This document shows positions 37,421 through 51,007 of a stretch of DNA of 64,000 nt, in pieces. Below the pieces are notes generated by a model that saw nothing but the letters and a program-made list of their open reading frames with translations, was not told the origin of the DNA and did no database searches. The position numbers and the translations under genes are program-made. The stretch is from Rhabditoides inermis (taxonomy: Eukaryota; Nematoda; Chromadorea; Rhabditida; Rhabditidae). Position 1 is the first letter of the stretch. Each line of letters opens with the position of its first letter. Location of the stretch: positions 1-64,000 of the forward strand of contig CAWZYM010000341.1 of NCBI GenBank assembly GCA_963966185.1, in the 5' to 3' direction.

Positions 37421-37930
37421 TAATCCTAAGCGAGTGGAGTAGATCAAATTATTCTCCTATCGTAATCCTAAGCGAGTGGAGTAGATCAAATTATTCTCCT
37501 ATCGTAACCATAAGCGAGTGGAGTAGATCAAATTATTCTCCTACCGTAATCCTAAGCGAGTGGAGTAGATCAAATTATTCTCCTATCGTAATCCTAAGCG
37601 AGTAGAGTAGATTAAATTGCTCTTCCATCGTAATTTCAAGCGAGTGGAGTAGGTCAAATTATTCTCCTATCGTAAACCTAAGCGAGTGGAGTAGATCAAA
37701 TTATTATCCTATCGTAATCCGAAGCGGGTGGAGAAGATCAAATTATTGTCCTATCGTAACTCTAAGCGAGTGGAGTAAATCAAATTATTCTCCTATCGTA
37801 ATCCTAAGCGAGTGGAGTAGATTAAAATTATTCTTTTATCGTAAATTCAAGCGAGTGAAGTAGATCAAATTATTCTCCTATCGTAAACTTAAGCGAGTGG
37901 AGTAGGTCAAATTATTTTCCTATCGTAAAC
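37421..37930 (+). repeat. 42-bp minisatellite block M13 (12 units)
   Basis: 510-bp class. One unit reads AAATTGCTCTTCC (near 37,613) where others have AAATTACTCTTCC. Confidence 0.95.
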
Positions 37931-39977
37931 CTCTCGAACTGTTTGTGATTGTCCCGTAAAGTTTTGAAACGTAAATCAATACTCACACCCAACGACCACA
38001 TTTCCACTGCGAAACTCGTATTTCTTCCAAAATTTGATTACTAGACCATATTTGAGGACCCAGTTGGATGGACATGGTGACGGATTAGTCAAGTTATTTT
38101 CTCCGCTTTACCGTTCCTCAAGTCCACTGACACGATTCACAGAGCATGGGTCTCTAGAAGCGCGTCACGGCAAAAAGGCTGTATTGAGAGGAAGCAGAGA
38201 GATACACAACTGAGTGATTATATTAACATCAATCGGTAATTTTTTAGTGTTTCAAACTCAAAAAAAATAAACCTCACGAACCGTTTGTGATAGTTCCGTA
38301 AAGTTTTTAAACGTAACTCAATACTCACACCCAACCATCACATTTCCACTGCGAAACTCTTATTTCTTCCATAACTTGAATAACAGACCATAATTGAGGA
38401 CCCAGTTGGATGAACATGATGGCGGATAAGTCAAATTAATTTCTCCGCTTTACCGTTCCTCAAGTTCACTGACACGATTCACAGAGCATGGGTCTTTAGA
38501 AGCGCGTCACGGCAAAAAGGTTGAATTGAGAGGAAGCAGAGAGATACACAACTGAGTGATCATATTAACATGAATCGGTAATTTTTCAGTGTTCTAAAGT
38601 CTAAAATAAACCTCACAAACTATTTGTGATTGTCCCGTAAAACTTTGAAATGTAAATCAATATTCACACCCAACCACCACATTTCCACTGCGAAACTCGT
38701 ATTTCTTTCATAATTTGAATACTAGACCATACTTGAGGACACAGTTAGATGAACATGATGGCGGATAAATCAAATTATTTTCTCCGCTTTACCGTTCCTC
38801 AAGTCCACTGACACTATTCACAGAGCATGGGTCTCTAAAAGCGTGTAACGGCAAAAAGGTTGAATTGAGAGGAAGCAGAGAGATACACAACCGAGTGATT
38901 TTATTAACGAAAACCGGTTTTTTCAGTGTCTTACACTCAAAAATAAACCTCACAAACTGTTTGTGATTGTCCTGTGAAGTTTTGAAACGTAAATCAATAC
39001 TCACACCCAACCACCACATTTCCACTGCGAAACTCGTATTTCTTCCATAATTTGAATACTAGACCATATTTGAGGACCCAGTTGGATGGACATGATAGCG
39101 GATAAGTCAAATTGTTTTCTCCGCATTACCGTTCCTCGAGTCCACTGACACGATTCACAGAGCATGGGTCTCTAAAAGCGTGTCACGGCAAAAAGGTTGA
39201 ATTGAGAGAAAGCAGAGAGATACACAACTGAGTGATTATATTAACATCAATCGGTTTTTTCAGTGTTTGAAACTCAAAAATAAACTTCACAAACCGTTTG
39301 TGATTGTCCTGTAAAGTTTCGAAACGTAAATCAATACTCACACCCAACCACCACATTTCCACTGCGAAACTCGAATTTCTTCCATAATTTGAATAACATA
39401 CCATATTTGGGACCAAGTTGGATTGACATGGTGGCGGATAAGTCAAATTATCTTCTCCGCTTTACCGTTCCTTGAGTCCACTGACACGATTCACAGAGCA
39501 TGGGTCTCTAAAAGCGTGTCACGGCAAAAAAGGTTGAATTGAGAGGAAGCAGAGAGATACACAACTGAGTGATCATATTAACATGAATCGGTAATTTTTT
39601 AGTGTTTTAAAGTCTAAAATAAACCTCACAAACTATTCGTGATTGTCCCGTAAAACTTTGAAATGTAAATCAATATTCACACCCAACCACCACATTTCCA
39701 CTGCGAAACTCGTATTTCTTTCATAATTTGAATACTAGACCATACTTGAGGACACAGTTAGATGAACATGGTGGCGGATAAGTCAAATTATTTTCTCCGC
39801 ATTACCGTTCCTCAAGTCCACTGACACGATTCACAGAGCATGGGTCTCTAAAAGCGTGTCACGGCAAAAAGGTTGAATTGAGAGAAAGCAGAGAGATACA
39901 CAACTGAGTGATTATATTAACATCAATCGGTTTTTTCAGTGTTTGAAACTCAAAAATAAACTTCACAAACCGTTTGT
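37931..39977 (+). repeat. 340-bp satellite, 6 monomers
   Basis: The early monomers repeat those at 36,035 onward (offset about 1,896 bp). The later ones carry the GAATAACATACC type also seen at 32,277-32,540. Confidence 0.94.
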
Positions 39978-41160
39978 TAATCCTAAGCGAGTGGAGTAGA
40001 TCAAATTATTCTCCTATCGTAATCCTAAGCGAGTGGAGTAGATCAAATTATTCTCCTATCGTAACCATAAGCGAGTGGAGTAGATCAAATTATTCTCCTA
40101 CCGTAATCCTAAGCGAGTGGAGTAGATCAAATTATTCTCCTATCGTAATCCTAAGCGAGTAGAGTAGATTAAATTATTCTTCCATCGTAATTTCAAGCGA
40201 GTGGAGTAGATCAAACTATTCTCCTATCGTAAACTTAAGCGAGTGGAATAGGTCAAATTATTCTCCTATCGTAATCCGAAGCGGGTGGAGAAGATCAAAT
40301 CATTATCCTATCGTAACTCTAAGCGAGTGGATTAAATCAAATTATTCTCCTGTCGTAATCCTAAGCGAGTGGAGTAGATTAAAATTATTCCTTTTTTCAT
40401 AATTTCAAGCGAGTGGAGTAGATCAGATTATTCTCCTAACGAAATCCTAAGCGAGTGGAGTAGATCAAATTATTCTTCTATCGTAATCATAAGCGAGTGG
40501 AATAGATCAAATTATTCTCCTACCGTAATCCTAAGCGAGTGGAGTAGATCAAATTATTCTCCTATCGTAATCCTAAGCGAGTAGAGTAGATTAAATTACT
40601 CTTCCATCGTAATTTCAAGCGAGTGGAGTAGGTCAAATTATTCTCCTATCGTAACCATAAGCGAGTGGAGTAGATCAGATTATTCTCCTAACGTAATCCT
40701 AAGCGAGTGGAGTAGATCAAATTATTCTTCTATCGTAATCATAAGCGAGTGGAATAGATCAAATTATTCTCCTACCGTAATCCTAAGCGAGTGGAGTAGA
40801 TCAAATTATTCTCCTATCGTAATCCTAAGCGAGTAGAGTAGATTAAATTACTCTTCCATCGTAATTTCAAGCGAGTGGAGTAGGTCAAATTATTCTCCTA
40901 TCGTAAACCTAAGCGAGTGGAGTAGATCAAATTATTATCCTATCGTAATCCGAAGCGGGTGGAAAAGATCAAATTATTGTCCTATCGTAACTCTAAGCGA
41001 GTGGAGTAAATCGAATTATTCTCCTATCGTAATCCTAAGCGAGTGGAGTAGATTAAAATTATTCTTTTATCGTAAATTCAAGCGAGTGAAGTAGATCAAA
41101 TTATTCTCCTATCGTAAACTTAAGCGAGTGGAGTAGGTCAAATTATTCTCCTATCGTAAA
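39978..41160 (+). repeat. 42-bp minisatellite block M14 (28 units, longest)
   Basis: 1,183 bp, equal to M12 without its Helitron. The uninterrupted H1 site is at 40,268/40,269. Variants include GTGGATTAAATC (near 40,329), AAATCGAATTATTC (near 41,008) and an internal duplication of a multi-unit stretch. Confidence 0.95.
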
Positions 41161-42874
41161 CCTCTCGAACTGTTTGTGATTGTCCCGTAAAGTTTTGAAA
41201 CGTAAATCAATACTCACACCCAACGACCACATTTCCACTGCGAAACTCGTATTTCTCCCAAAATTTGATTACTAGACCATATTTGAGGACCCAGTTGGAT
41301 GGACATGGTGACGGATTAGTCAAGTTATTTTCTCTGCTTTACCGTTCCTCAAGTCCACTGACACGATTCACAGAGCATGGGTCTCTAGAAGCGCGTCACG
41401 GCAAAAAGGCTGTATTGAGAGGAAGCAGAGAGATACACAACTGAGTGATTATATTAACATCAATCGGTAATTTTTTAGTGTTTCAAACTCAAAAAATAAA
41501 CCTCACAAACCGTTTGTGATAGTTCCGTAAAGTTTTTAAACGTAACTCAATACTCACACCCAACCATCACATTTCCACTGCGAAACTCTTATTTCTTCCA
41601 TAATTTGAATAACAGACCATAATTGAGAACACAGTTGGATGGACATGGTGGCGGATAAGTCAAACTATTTTCTCCGCTTCACCGTTCCTCAAGTCCACTG
41701 ACACGATTCACAGAGCATGGTACTCTAGAAGCGTGTCACGGCAAAAAGGTTGAATTGAGAGGAAGCAGAGAGATACACAACTGAGTGATCATATTAACAT
41801 GAATCGGTAATTTTTTAACGGTCTAAAGTCTAAAATAAACCTCACAAACTATTTGTGATTGTCCCGTAAAACTTTGAAATGTAAATCAATACTCACACCC
41901 AACCACCACATTTACACGGCGAAACTCGTATGTCTTCCATAATTTGATTACTAGACCATATTTGAGGATACAGTTGGATGGACATGGTTGCGGATAAGTC
42001 AATTCATTTTCTCCGCTTTACCGTTCCTCAAGTCCACTGACACGATTCACAGAGCATGGGTATCTAAAAGCGCGTCACGGCAAAAAGGTTGAATTGAGAT
42101 GAAGCAGAGAAATACACAACTGAGTGATTATATTAACATCAATTGGTATTTTTCAGTGATCCAAACTCAAAAATAAACCTCACAAACCGTTTGTGATTGT
42201 CCCGTAAAATTTTTAAACGTAAATCAATACTCACACCCAACCACCACATTTCCACTGCGAAACTCGTATTTCTTCCATAATTTGAATACTAGACCATATT
42301 TGAGGACCCAGTTAGATGAACATGGTGGCGGAAAAATCAAATTATTTTCTCCGCTTCACCGTTCCTTAAGTCCACTGACACGATTCACAGAGCATGGGTC
42401 TCTGAAAGCGTGTCACGGCAAAAAGGTTGAATTGAGAGAAAGCAGAGAGATACACAACTGAGTGATCATATTAACAGGAATCGGTAATTTTTTAGTGTTT
42501 TAAAGTCTAAAATAAACCTCACAAACTATTCGTGATTGTCCCGTAAAACTTTGAAATGTAAATCAATACTCACACCCAACCACCACATTTCCACTGCGAA
42601 ACTCGTATTTCTTCCATAATTTGAATACTAGACCATATTTGAGGACCCAGTTGAATGAACATGGTGGCGGATAAGTCCAAATTCTTTTCTCCGCTTTACC
42701 GTTCCTCAAGTCCACTGACACGATTCACAGAGCATGGGTCTCTAGAAGCGCGTCACGGCAAAAAAAGTTGAATTGAGAGGAAGCAGAGAGATACACAACT
42801 GAGTGATTATATTAACATCAATCGGTAACTTTTCAGTGTTTGAAACTCAAAAATAAACTTCACAAACCGTTTGT
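41161..42874 (+). repeat. 340-bp satellite, 5 monomers
   Basis: A second subfamily appears here: ACACGGCGAAACTCGTATG, TTTTTTAACGGTC, TGAGGATACAGTTGG and GCATGGTACTCTAGAAG. It dominates the right half of the window. Confidence 0.94.
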
Positions 42875-43383
42875 TAATCCTAAGCGAGTGGAGTAGATCA
42901 AATTATTATCCTATCGTAATCCTAAGCGAGTGGAGTAGATCAAATTATTCTCCTACCGTAATCATAAGCGAGTGGAGTAGATCAAATTATTCTCCTACCG
43001 TAATCCTAAGCGAGTGGAGTGGATCAAATTATTCTCCTATCGTAATCCTAAGCGAGTAGAGTAGATTAAATTATTCTTCCATCGTAATTTCAAGCGAGTG
43101 GAGTAGGTCAAATTATTCTCCTATCGTAAACCTAAGCGAGTGGAGTAGATCAAATTATTATTCTATCGTAATCCGAAGCGGGTGGAGAAGATCAAATTAT
43201 CATCCTATCGTAACTCTAAGCAAGTGGAGTAAATCAAATTATTCTCCTATCGTAATCCTAAGCGAGTGGAGTAGATTAAAATTATTCTTTCATCGTAATT
43301 TCAAGCGAGTGGAGTAGATCAAATTATTCTCCTATCGTAAACTTAAGCGAGTGGAGTAGGTCAAATTAATCTCCTTTCGTAAA
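42875..43383 (+). repeat. 42-bp minisatellite block M15 (12 units)
   Basis: 509 bp, ends with the variant AATTAATCTCCTTTCG shared with M16-M18. Confidence 0.95.
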
Positions 43384-45772
43384 CCTCTCGAACTGTTTGT
43401 GATTGTCCCGTAAAGTTTTGAAACGTAAATCAATACTCACACCCAACGACCACATTTCCACTGCGAAACTCGTATTTCTTCCAAAATTTGATTACTAGAC
43501 CATATTTGAGGACCCATTTGAATGGACATGGTGACGGATTAGTCAAATTATTTTCTCTGCTCTACCGTTCCTCAAGTCCACTGACACGATTCACAGAGCA
43601 TGGGTCTCTAGAAGCGCGTCACGGCAAAAAGGTTGAATTGAGAGGAAGCAGAGAGATACACAACTGAGTAATCATATTAACATGAATCGGTAATTTTTTA
43701 ACGGTCCAAAGTCTAAAATAAACCTCACAAACTATTTGTGATTGTTCCGTAAAACTTTGGAATGTAAATCAATACTCACACCCAACCACCACATTTACAC
43801 GGCGAAACTCGTATTTCTTCCATAATTTGATTACTAGACCATATTTGAGGATACAGTTGGATGGACATGGTGGCGGATTAGTCAATTCATTTTCTCCGCT
43901 TTACCGTTCCTCAAGTCCACTGACACGATTCACAGAGCATGGGTCTCTAAAAGCGCGTCACGGCAAAAAGGTTGAATTGAGAGGAAGCAGAGAAATACAC
44001 AACTGAGTGATTATATTAACATCAATTGGTATTTTTCAGTGATCCAAACTCAAAATAAACCTCACGAACCGTTTGTGATTGTCCCGTAAAATTTTTAAAC
44101 GTAAATCAATACTCACACCCAACCACCACATTTCCACTGCGAAACTCGTATTTCTTCCATAATTTTAATACTAGACCATATTTGAGGACCCAGTTAGATG
44201 AACATGGTGGCGGAAAAATCAAATTATTTTCTCCGCTTCACCGTTCCTTAAGTCCACTGACACGATTCACAGAACATGGGTCTCTAAAAGCGTGTCACGG
44301 CAAAAAGGTTGAATTGAGAGGAAGCAGAGAGATACACAACTGAGTGATCATATTAACATGAATCGGTAATTTTTTAGTGTTTTGAAGTCTAAAATAAACC
44401 TCACAAACTGTTCGTGATTGTCCCGTAAAACTTTGAAATGTAAATCAATACTCACACCCAACCACCACATTTACACTGCGAAACTCGTATTTCTTCCATA
44501 ATTTGAATACTAGATCATATTTGAGGACCCAGTTAGATGGACATGGTGGCGAAAAAGTCAATTCATTTTCTCCGCTTTACCGTTCCTCAAGTCCACTGAC
44601 ACGATTCACAGAGCATGGGTCTCTAAAAGCGTGTCACGGCAAAAAGGTTGAATTGAAAGGAAGCAGAGAGATACACAACCGAGTGATTTTATTAACAAAA
44701 ACCGGTTTTTTCAGTGTCTTACACTCAAAAAATAAACCTCACAAACCGTTTGTGATAGTTCCGTAAAGTTTTTAAACGTAACTCAATACTCACACCCAAC
44801 CATCACATTTCCACTGCGAAACTCTTATTTCTTCCATAATTTGAATAACAGACCATAATTGAGAACACAGTTGGATGGACATGGTGGCGGATAAGTCAAA
44901 CTATTTTCTCCGCTTCACCGTTCCTCAAGTCCACTGACACGATTCACAGAGCATGGTACTCTAGAAGCGTGTCACGGCAAAAAGGTTGAATTGAGAGGAA
45001 GCAGAGAGATACACAACTGAGTGATCATATTAACATGAATCGGTAATTTTTTAACGGTCTAAAGTCTAAAATAAACCTCACAAACTATTTGTGATTGTCC
45101 CGTAAAACTTTGAAATGTAAATCAATACTCACACCCAACCACCACATTTCCACTGCGAAACTCGTATTTCTTCCATAATTTGAATACTAGACCATATTTG
45201 AGGACCCAGTTAGATGAACATGGTGGCGGAAAAATCAAATTATTTTCTCCGCTTCACCGTTCCTTAAGTCCACTGACACGATTCACAGAGCATGGGTCTC
45301 TGAAAGCGTGTCACGGCAAAAAGGTTGAATTGAGAGAAAGCAGAGAGATACACAACTGAGTGATCATATTAACAGGAATCGGTAATTTTTTAGTGTTTTA
45401 AAGTCTAAAATAAACCTCACAAACTATTCGTGATTGTCCCGTAAAACTTTGAAATGTAAATCAATACTCACACCCAACCACCACATTTCCACTGCGAAAC
45501 TCGTATTTCTTCCATAATTTGAATACTAGACCATATTTGAGGACCCAGTTGAATGAACATGGTGGCGGATAAGTCCAAATTCTTTTCTCCGCTTTACCGT
45601 TCCTCAAGTCCACTGACACGATTCACAGAGCATGGGTCTCTAGAAGCGCGTCACGGCAAAAAAAGTTGAATTGAGAGGAAGCAGAGAGATACACAACTGA
45701 GTGATTATATTAACATCAATCGGTAACTTTTCAGTGTTTGAAACTCAAAAATAAACTTCACAAACCGTTTGT
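43384..45772 (+). repeat. 340-bp satellite, 7 monomers
   Basis: Together with M15 it forms a 2,898-bp unit: M16 and its flanks repeat at that offset. Confidence 0.94.
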
Positions 45773-46281
45773 TAATCCTAAGCGAGTGGAGTAGATCAAA
45801 TTATTATCCTATCGTAATCCTAAGCGAGTGGAGTAGATCAAATTATTCTCCTACCGTAATCATAAGCGAGTGGAGTAGATCAAATTATTCTCCTACCGTA
45901 ATCCTAAGCGAGTGGAGTGGATCAAATTATTCTCCTATCGTAATCCTAAGCGAGTAGAGTAGATTAAATTATTCTTCCATCGTAATTTCAAGCGAGTGGA
46001 GTAGGTCAAATTATTCTCCTATCGTAAACCTAAGCGAGTGGAGTAGATCAAATTATTATTCTATCGTAATCCGAAGCGGGTGGAGAAGATCAAATTATCA
46101 TCCTATCGTAACTCTAAGCAAGTGGAGTAAATCAAATTATTCTCCTATCGTAATCCTAAGCGAGTGGAGTAGATTAAAATTATTCTTTCATCGTAATTTC
46201 AAGCGAGTGGAGTAGATCAAATTATTCTCCTATCGTAAACTTAAGCGAGTGGAGTAGGTCAAATTAATCTCCTTTCGTAAA
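45773..46281 (+). repeat. 42-bp minisatellite block M16 (12 units)
   Basis: Repeats M15 2,898 bp later with the same unit order. Confidence 0.95.
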
Positions 46282-48357
46282 CCTCTCGAACTGTTTGTGA
46301 TTGTCCCGTAAAGTTTTGAAACGTAAATCAATACTCACACCCAACGACCACATTTCCACTGCGAAACTCGTATTTCTTCCAAAATTTGATTACTAGACCA
46401 TATTTGAGGACCCAGTTGAATGGACATGGTGACGGATTAGTCAAATTATTTTCTCTGCTCTACCGTTCCTCAAGTCCACTGACACGATTCACAGAGCATG
46501 GGTCTCTAGAAGCGCGTCACGGCAAAAAGGTTGAATTGAGAGGAAGCAGAGAGATACACAACTGAGTAATCATATTAACATGAATCGGTAATTTTTTAAC
46601 GGTCCAAAGTCTAAAATAAACCTCACAAACTATTTGTGATTGTTCCGTAAAACTTTGGAATGTAAATCAATACTCACACCCAACCACCACATTTACACGG
46701 CGAAACTCGTATTTCTTCCATAATTTGATTACTAGACCATATTTGAGGATACAGTTGGATGGACATGGTGGCGGATTAGTCAATTCATTTTCTCCGCTTT
46801 ACCGTTCCTCAAGTCCACTGACACGATTCACAGAGCATGGGTCTCTAAAAGCGCGTCACGGCAAAAAGGTTGAATTGAGAGGAAGCAGAGAAATACACAA
46901 CTGAGTGATTATATTAACATCAATTGGTATTTTTCAGTGATCCAAACTCAAAATAAACCTCACGAACCGTTTGTGATTGTCCCGTAAAATTTTTAAACGT
47001 AAATCAATACTCACACTCAACCACCACATTTCCACTGCGAAACTCGTATTTCTTCCATAATTTTAATACTAGACCATATTTGAGGACCCAGTTAGATGAA
47101 CATGGTGGCGGAAAAATCAAATTATTTTCTCCGCTTCACCGTTCCTTAAGTCCACTGACACGATTCACAGAACATGGGTCTCTAAAAGCGTGTCACGGCA
47201 AAAAGGTTGAATTGAGAGGAAGCAGAGAGATACACAACTGAGTGATCATATTAACATGAATCGGTAATTTTTTAGTGTTTTGAAGTCTAAAATAAACCTC
47301 ACAAACTGTTCGTGATTGTCCCGTAAAACTTTGAAATGTAAATCAATACTCACACCCAACCACCACATTTACACTGCGAAACTCGTATTTCTTCCATAAT
47401 TTGAATACTAGATCATATTTGAGGACCCAGTTAGATGGACATGGTGGCGAAAAAGTCAATTCATTTTCTCCGCTTTACCGTTCCTTAAGTCCACTGACAC
47501 GATTCACAGAGCATGGGTCTCTAAAAGCGTGTCACGGCAAAAAGGTTGAATTGAGAGGAAGCAGAGAAATACACAACTGAGTGATTATATTAACATCAAT
47601 TGGTATTTTTCAGTGATCCAAACTCAAAATAAACCTCACAAACTGTTTGTGATTGTCCTGTAAAGTTTCGAAACGTAAATCAATACTCACACCCAACCAT
47701 CACATTTCCACTGCGAAACTCTTATTTCTTCCATAATTTGAAAAACAGACCATAATTGAGAACACAGTTGGTTGGACATGGTGGCGGATAAGTCAAACTA
47801 TTTTCTCCGCTTCACCGTTCCTCAAGTCCACTGACACGATTCACAGAGCATGGTACTCTAGAAGCGTGTCACGGCAAAAAGGTTGAATTGAGAGGAAGCA
47901 GAGAGATACACAACTGAGTGACCATATTAACATGAATCGGTAATTTTTAACGGTCTAAAGTCTAAAATAAACCTCACAAACTATTTGTGATTGTCCCGTA
48001 AAACTTTGAAATGTAAATCAATACTCACACTAACCACCACATTTACACGGCGAAACTCGTATGTCTTCCATAATTTGATTACTAGACCATATTTGAGGAT
48101 ACAGTTGGATGGACATGGTGGCGGATAAGTCAATTCATTTTCTCCGCTTTACCGTTCCTCAAGTCCACTGACACGATTCACAGAGCATGGGTATCTAAAA
48201 GCGCGTCACTGCAAAAAGGTTGAATTGAGAGGAAGCAGAGAAATACACAACTGAGTGATTATATTAACATCAATTGGTAATTTTCAGTGATCCAAACTCA
48301 AAAGAAACCTGACAAACCGTTTGTGATTGTCCCGTAAAATTTTTAAACGTAAATCAA
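46282..48357 (+). repeat. 340-bp satellite, about 6 monomers, up to E4
   Basis: Ends in mid-monomer at AACGTAAATCAA, where E4 begins. It contains an intact copy of the H2/H3 target context near 46,693-46,730 and an intact inverted-repeat-element target (GGGTATCTAAAAGCGCG) near 48,190. Confidence 0.94.
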
Positions 48358-48846
48358 TTATCTTTTAAAAGTACTTCCGTAAAAAGTGTTGTTTGTGTTA
48401 ACCTGATTCAAGAAAAGCGCATGCATATATTATTAATTTTCGAAAAATCAAATCGTAAACACCTGAACATGAAAACTAACACAAACTTGCTCTTTCAAAC
48501 GAATATAGAATAGTTACACGTAACATTCAGAATAATACGATTGTTTTGTTTATTTAGTGTTTTTTGCGGTTTATTATTTATGGTTTATCAGTAAAATAAA
48601 ATGTTATTCGTGATGTTGTTTGACTCAATGTTTCAGGTATAAAAATGTCAAAAAAATAAAACATGGAATTATTCAACATTAATTATTCAAAAATTATTCA
48701 ACGTTTTGAAAGAGCAAGTTTGTGTTAGTTTTCATGTTCAGGTGTTTACGATTTGATTTTTCGAAAATTAATAATATATGCATGCGCTTTTCTTGAATCA
48801 GGTTAACACAAACAACACTTTTTACGGAAGTACTTTTAAAAGATAA
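48358..48846. repeat. E4 foldback head
   Basis: Arms 48,358-48,500 and about 48,703-48,846 are inverted copies; the second ends CTTTTAAAAGATAA. They contain ACACAAACTTGCTC and GCGCATGCAT, related to the E1 arms. The loop (48,501-48,702) is A+T-rich unique sequence. Just outside the second arm, TCCTTTTGTTGAATTTC echoes a motif inside the arm. Confidence 0.9.
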
Positions 48847-48954
48847 TATATGTCCTTTTGTTGAATTTCATAGAAATTTTCTCTCTCGTCTTCATACATG
48901 TAACATGTTCTTCTCTCATTATTTCATCAATTTCATTTCAAATTTATTCGATAA

Positions 48955-51005
48955 TTTCTCGTTCTCTCGTTCTCTCCTTCCATTCCTTCCCTCCTTCTCT
49001 CCTTCTTTCCTTCTCTCCTCCTCTCCTTTCCTCCTTCTCTCCTCCCATTCCTTCCCTCCTTCTCTCCTTCTCCCCTTCTCTCCTCCTCTCCTCCTCTCCT
49101 TCCCTCCTTCCTTCCTTCCCTCCTTCTTTCCTTCTCTCTTTCTCTCGTTCTCTCTTTCTCTCGTTCTCTCTTTCTCTCGTTCTCTCGTTATCCCTTTCTC
49201 TCTTTCTCTCGTTCTCTAGTTCTCTCGTTCTCTCGTTCTCTCGTTCTCTCTTTCTCCCTTTCTCTCTTTTCTCTCTTTCTCTCGTTCTCTCTTTTCTCTC
49301 TTTTCTCTCTTTCTCTCGTTCTCTCTTTCTCTCGTTCTCTCGTTCTCTCGTTCTCTCGTTCTCTCGTTCTCTCCGTCTCTCCGTCTCTCCTTCTCTCCTT
49401 CCCTCCTTCCCCCCTTCTCCCTTTCTCTCTTTCTCTCGTTCTCTCGTTCTCTCGTTATCTAGTTCTCTCGTTATTTCGTTTTCTCTTTCTCTCGTTCTCT
49501 CGTTCTCTCGTTCTCTCGTTCTCTCGTTCTCTCGTTCTCTCGTTCTCTCGTTCTCTCGTTCTCTCGTTCTCGCGTGTCTCCTTCTCTTCTTCTCTCCTTC
49601 CCTCCTTCCCTCCTTCTCCCTTTCTCTTTTTCTTTAGTTCTCCAGTTCTCTCTTTCTCTCGTTCTCTCTTTCTCTCTTTCTCTCTTTCTCTCGTTCTCTC
49701 GTTCTCTCGTTCTCTCGTTCTCTCGTTTCTCGTTCTCTCGTTCTCTCGTTTTCTCCGTCTCTCCGTCTCTCCTTCTCTTCTTCCTCCTTCCCTCCTACCA
49801 CCCTCCTTCTCTCTTTCTCTCGTTCTCTCGTTCTCTAGTTATATCGTTCTCTCTTTCTTTCGTTCTCTCTTTCTCTTGTTCTCTCTTTCTCTCGTTTTCT
49901 CGTTATCTCGTTCTCTCGTTCTCTCGTTCTCTCTTTATCTCGTTCTCTCTTTCTATCCTTCTCTCGTTCTCTCGTTCTCTCGTTCTCTCGTTCTCTCCGT
50001 CTCTCCTTCTCTTCTTCCCTCCTTCTCTCCTTCTCTCTTTCTCTCTTTCTCTCGTTCTCTATTTCTCTCGTTATATCGTTATATCGTTCTCTCTTTCTCT
50101 CGTTCTCTCGTGCTCTCGTTTTCTCGTTCTCTCGTTCTCTCGTTGTCTCGTTGTCTCGTTGTCTCGTTCTCTCGTTGTCTCGTTCTCTCCTTCTTTCCTT
50201 CCCTCCTTCCCGCCTTCTCACTTTCTTTCTTTCTCTCGTTCTCTAGTTCTCTCGTTATATCGTTCTCTCTTTCACTCGTTTTCTCTTTCTATCGGTTTCT
50301 CTTTCTCTCGTTCTCTCATTATCTCTTTCTCTCTTTCTCTCTTTCTCTCTTTCTCTCTTTCTCTCTTTCTCTCTTTCTCTCTTTCTCTCATTCTCTTTTT
50401 TCTCTAGTTCTCTCCTTCTCTCCTTCTCTTCTTCTCTCCATCCCTCCTTCCCTCCTTCTCCCTTTCTCTCTTTCTCTCGTTCTCTAGCTCTCTCGTTATA
50501 TCGTTCTCTCTTTCTCTCGTTTTCTCTTTCTCTCGTTTTCTCGTTTTCTCGTTCTCTCTTTCTCTCTTTCTCTCCTTCCCTCCTTCCCTCCTCCTCCCAT
50601 TCTCTCTTTCTCTCGTTCTCTAATTCTCTCGTTATATCGTTCTCGCTTTCTCTCGTTCTCTCTTTATCTCTTTCTCTCTTTCTCTCTTTCTTTCGTTCTC
50701 TAGTTCTCTCGTTCTCTCTTTCTATCCTTCTCTTCTTCTCTCCATCCCTCCTTCCCTCCTTCTCCCTTTCTCTCTTTCTCTCGTTCTCTAGCTCTCTCGT
50801 TCTCTTTTTATATCTTTCTCTCTTTCTCTGGTTCTCTCGTTCTCTCGTTCTCTCTTTCTATCCTTCTCTCGTTCTCTCGTTCTCTCGTTCTCTCCGTCTC
50901 TCCTTCCCTCCTTCCCTCCTCTCTTTTTCTCCTTTTCTCTCGTTATATCGTTCTCTCGTTCTCTCGTTCTCTCGTTCTCTCGTTCTCTCGTTCTCTCTTT
51001 CTCTC
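48955..51005 (+). repeat. 2-kb TCTCGTTC-type pyrimidine microsatellite
   Basis: 8-bp units TCTCGTTC and TCTCTTTC mixed with CCTTCCCTCC blocks. It has higher-order structure: a block of about 80 bp near 50,418-50,502 (with CCATCCCTCC and GTTCTCTAGCTCTCTCG) recurs near 50,727-50,810. Long open frames on both strands are artefacts of stop-free periodic sequence. Confidence 0.92.
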
Positions 51006-51007
51006 TC

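Noticed and set aside
48858..50487. Long Ser/Leu/Phe-rich and Arg/Glu-rich frames (up to 277 codons)
   Set aside because: They arise from TCTCGTTC/TCTCTTTC microsatellite read on either strand, and overlapping frames are open in the same DNA. No codon structure or domain.
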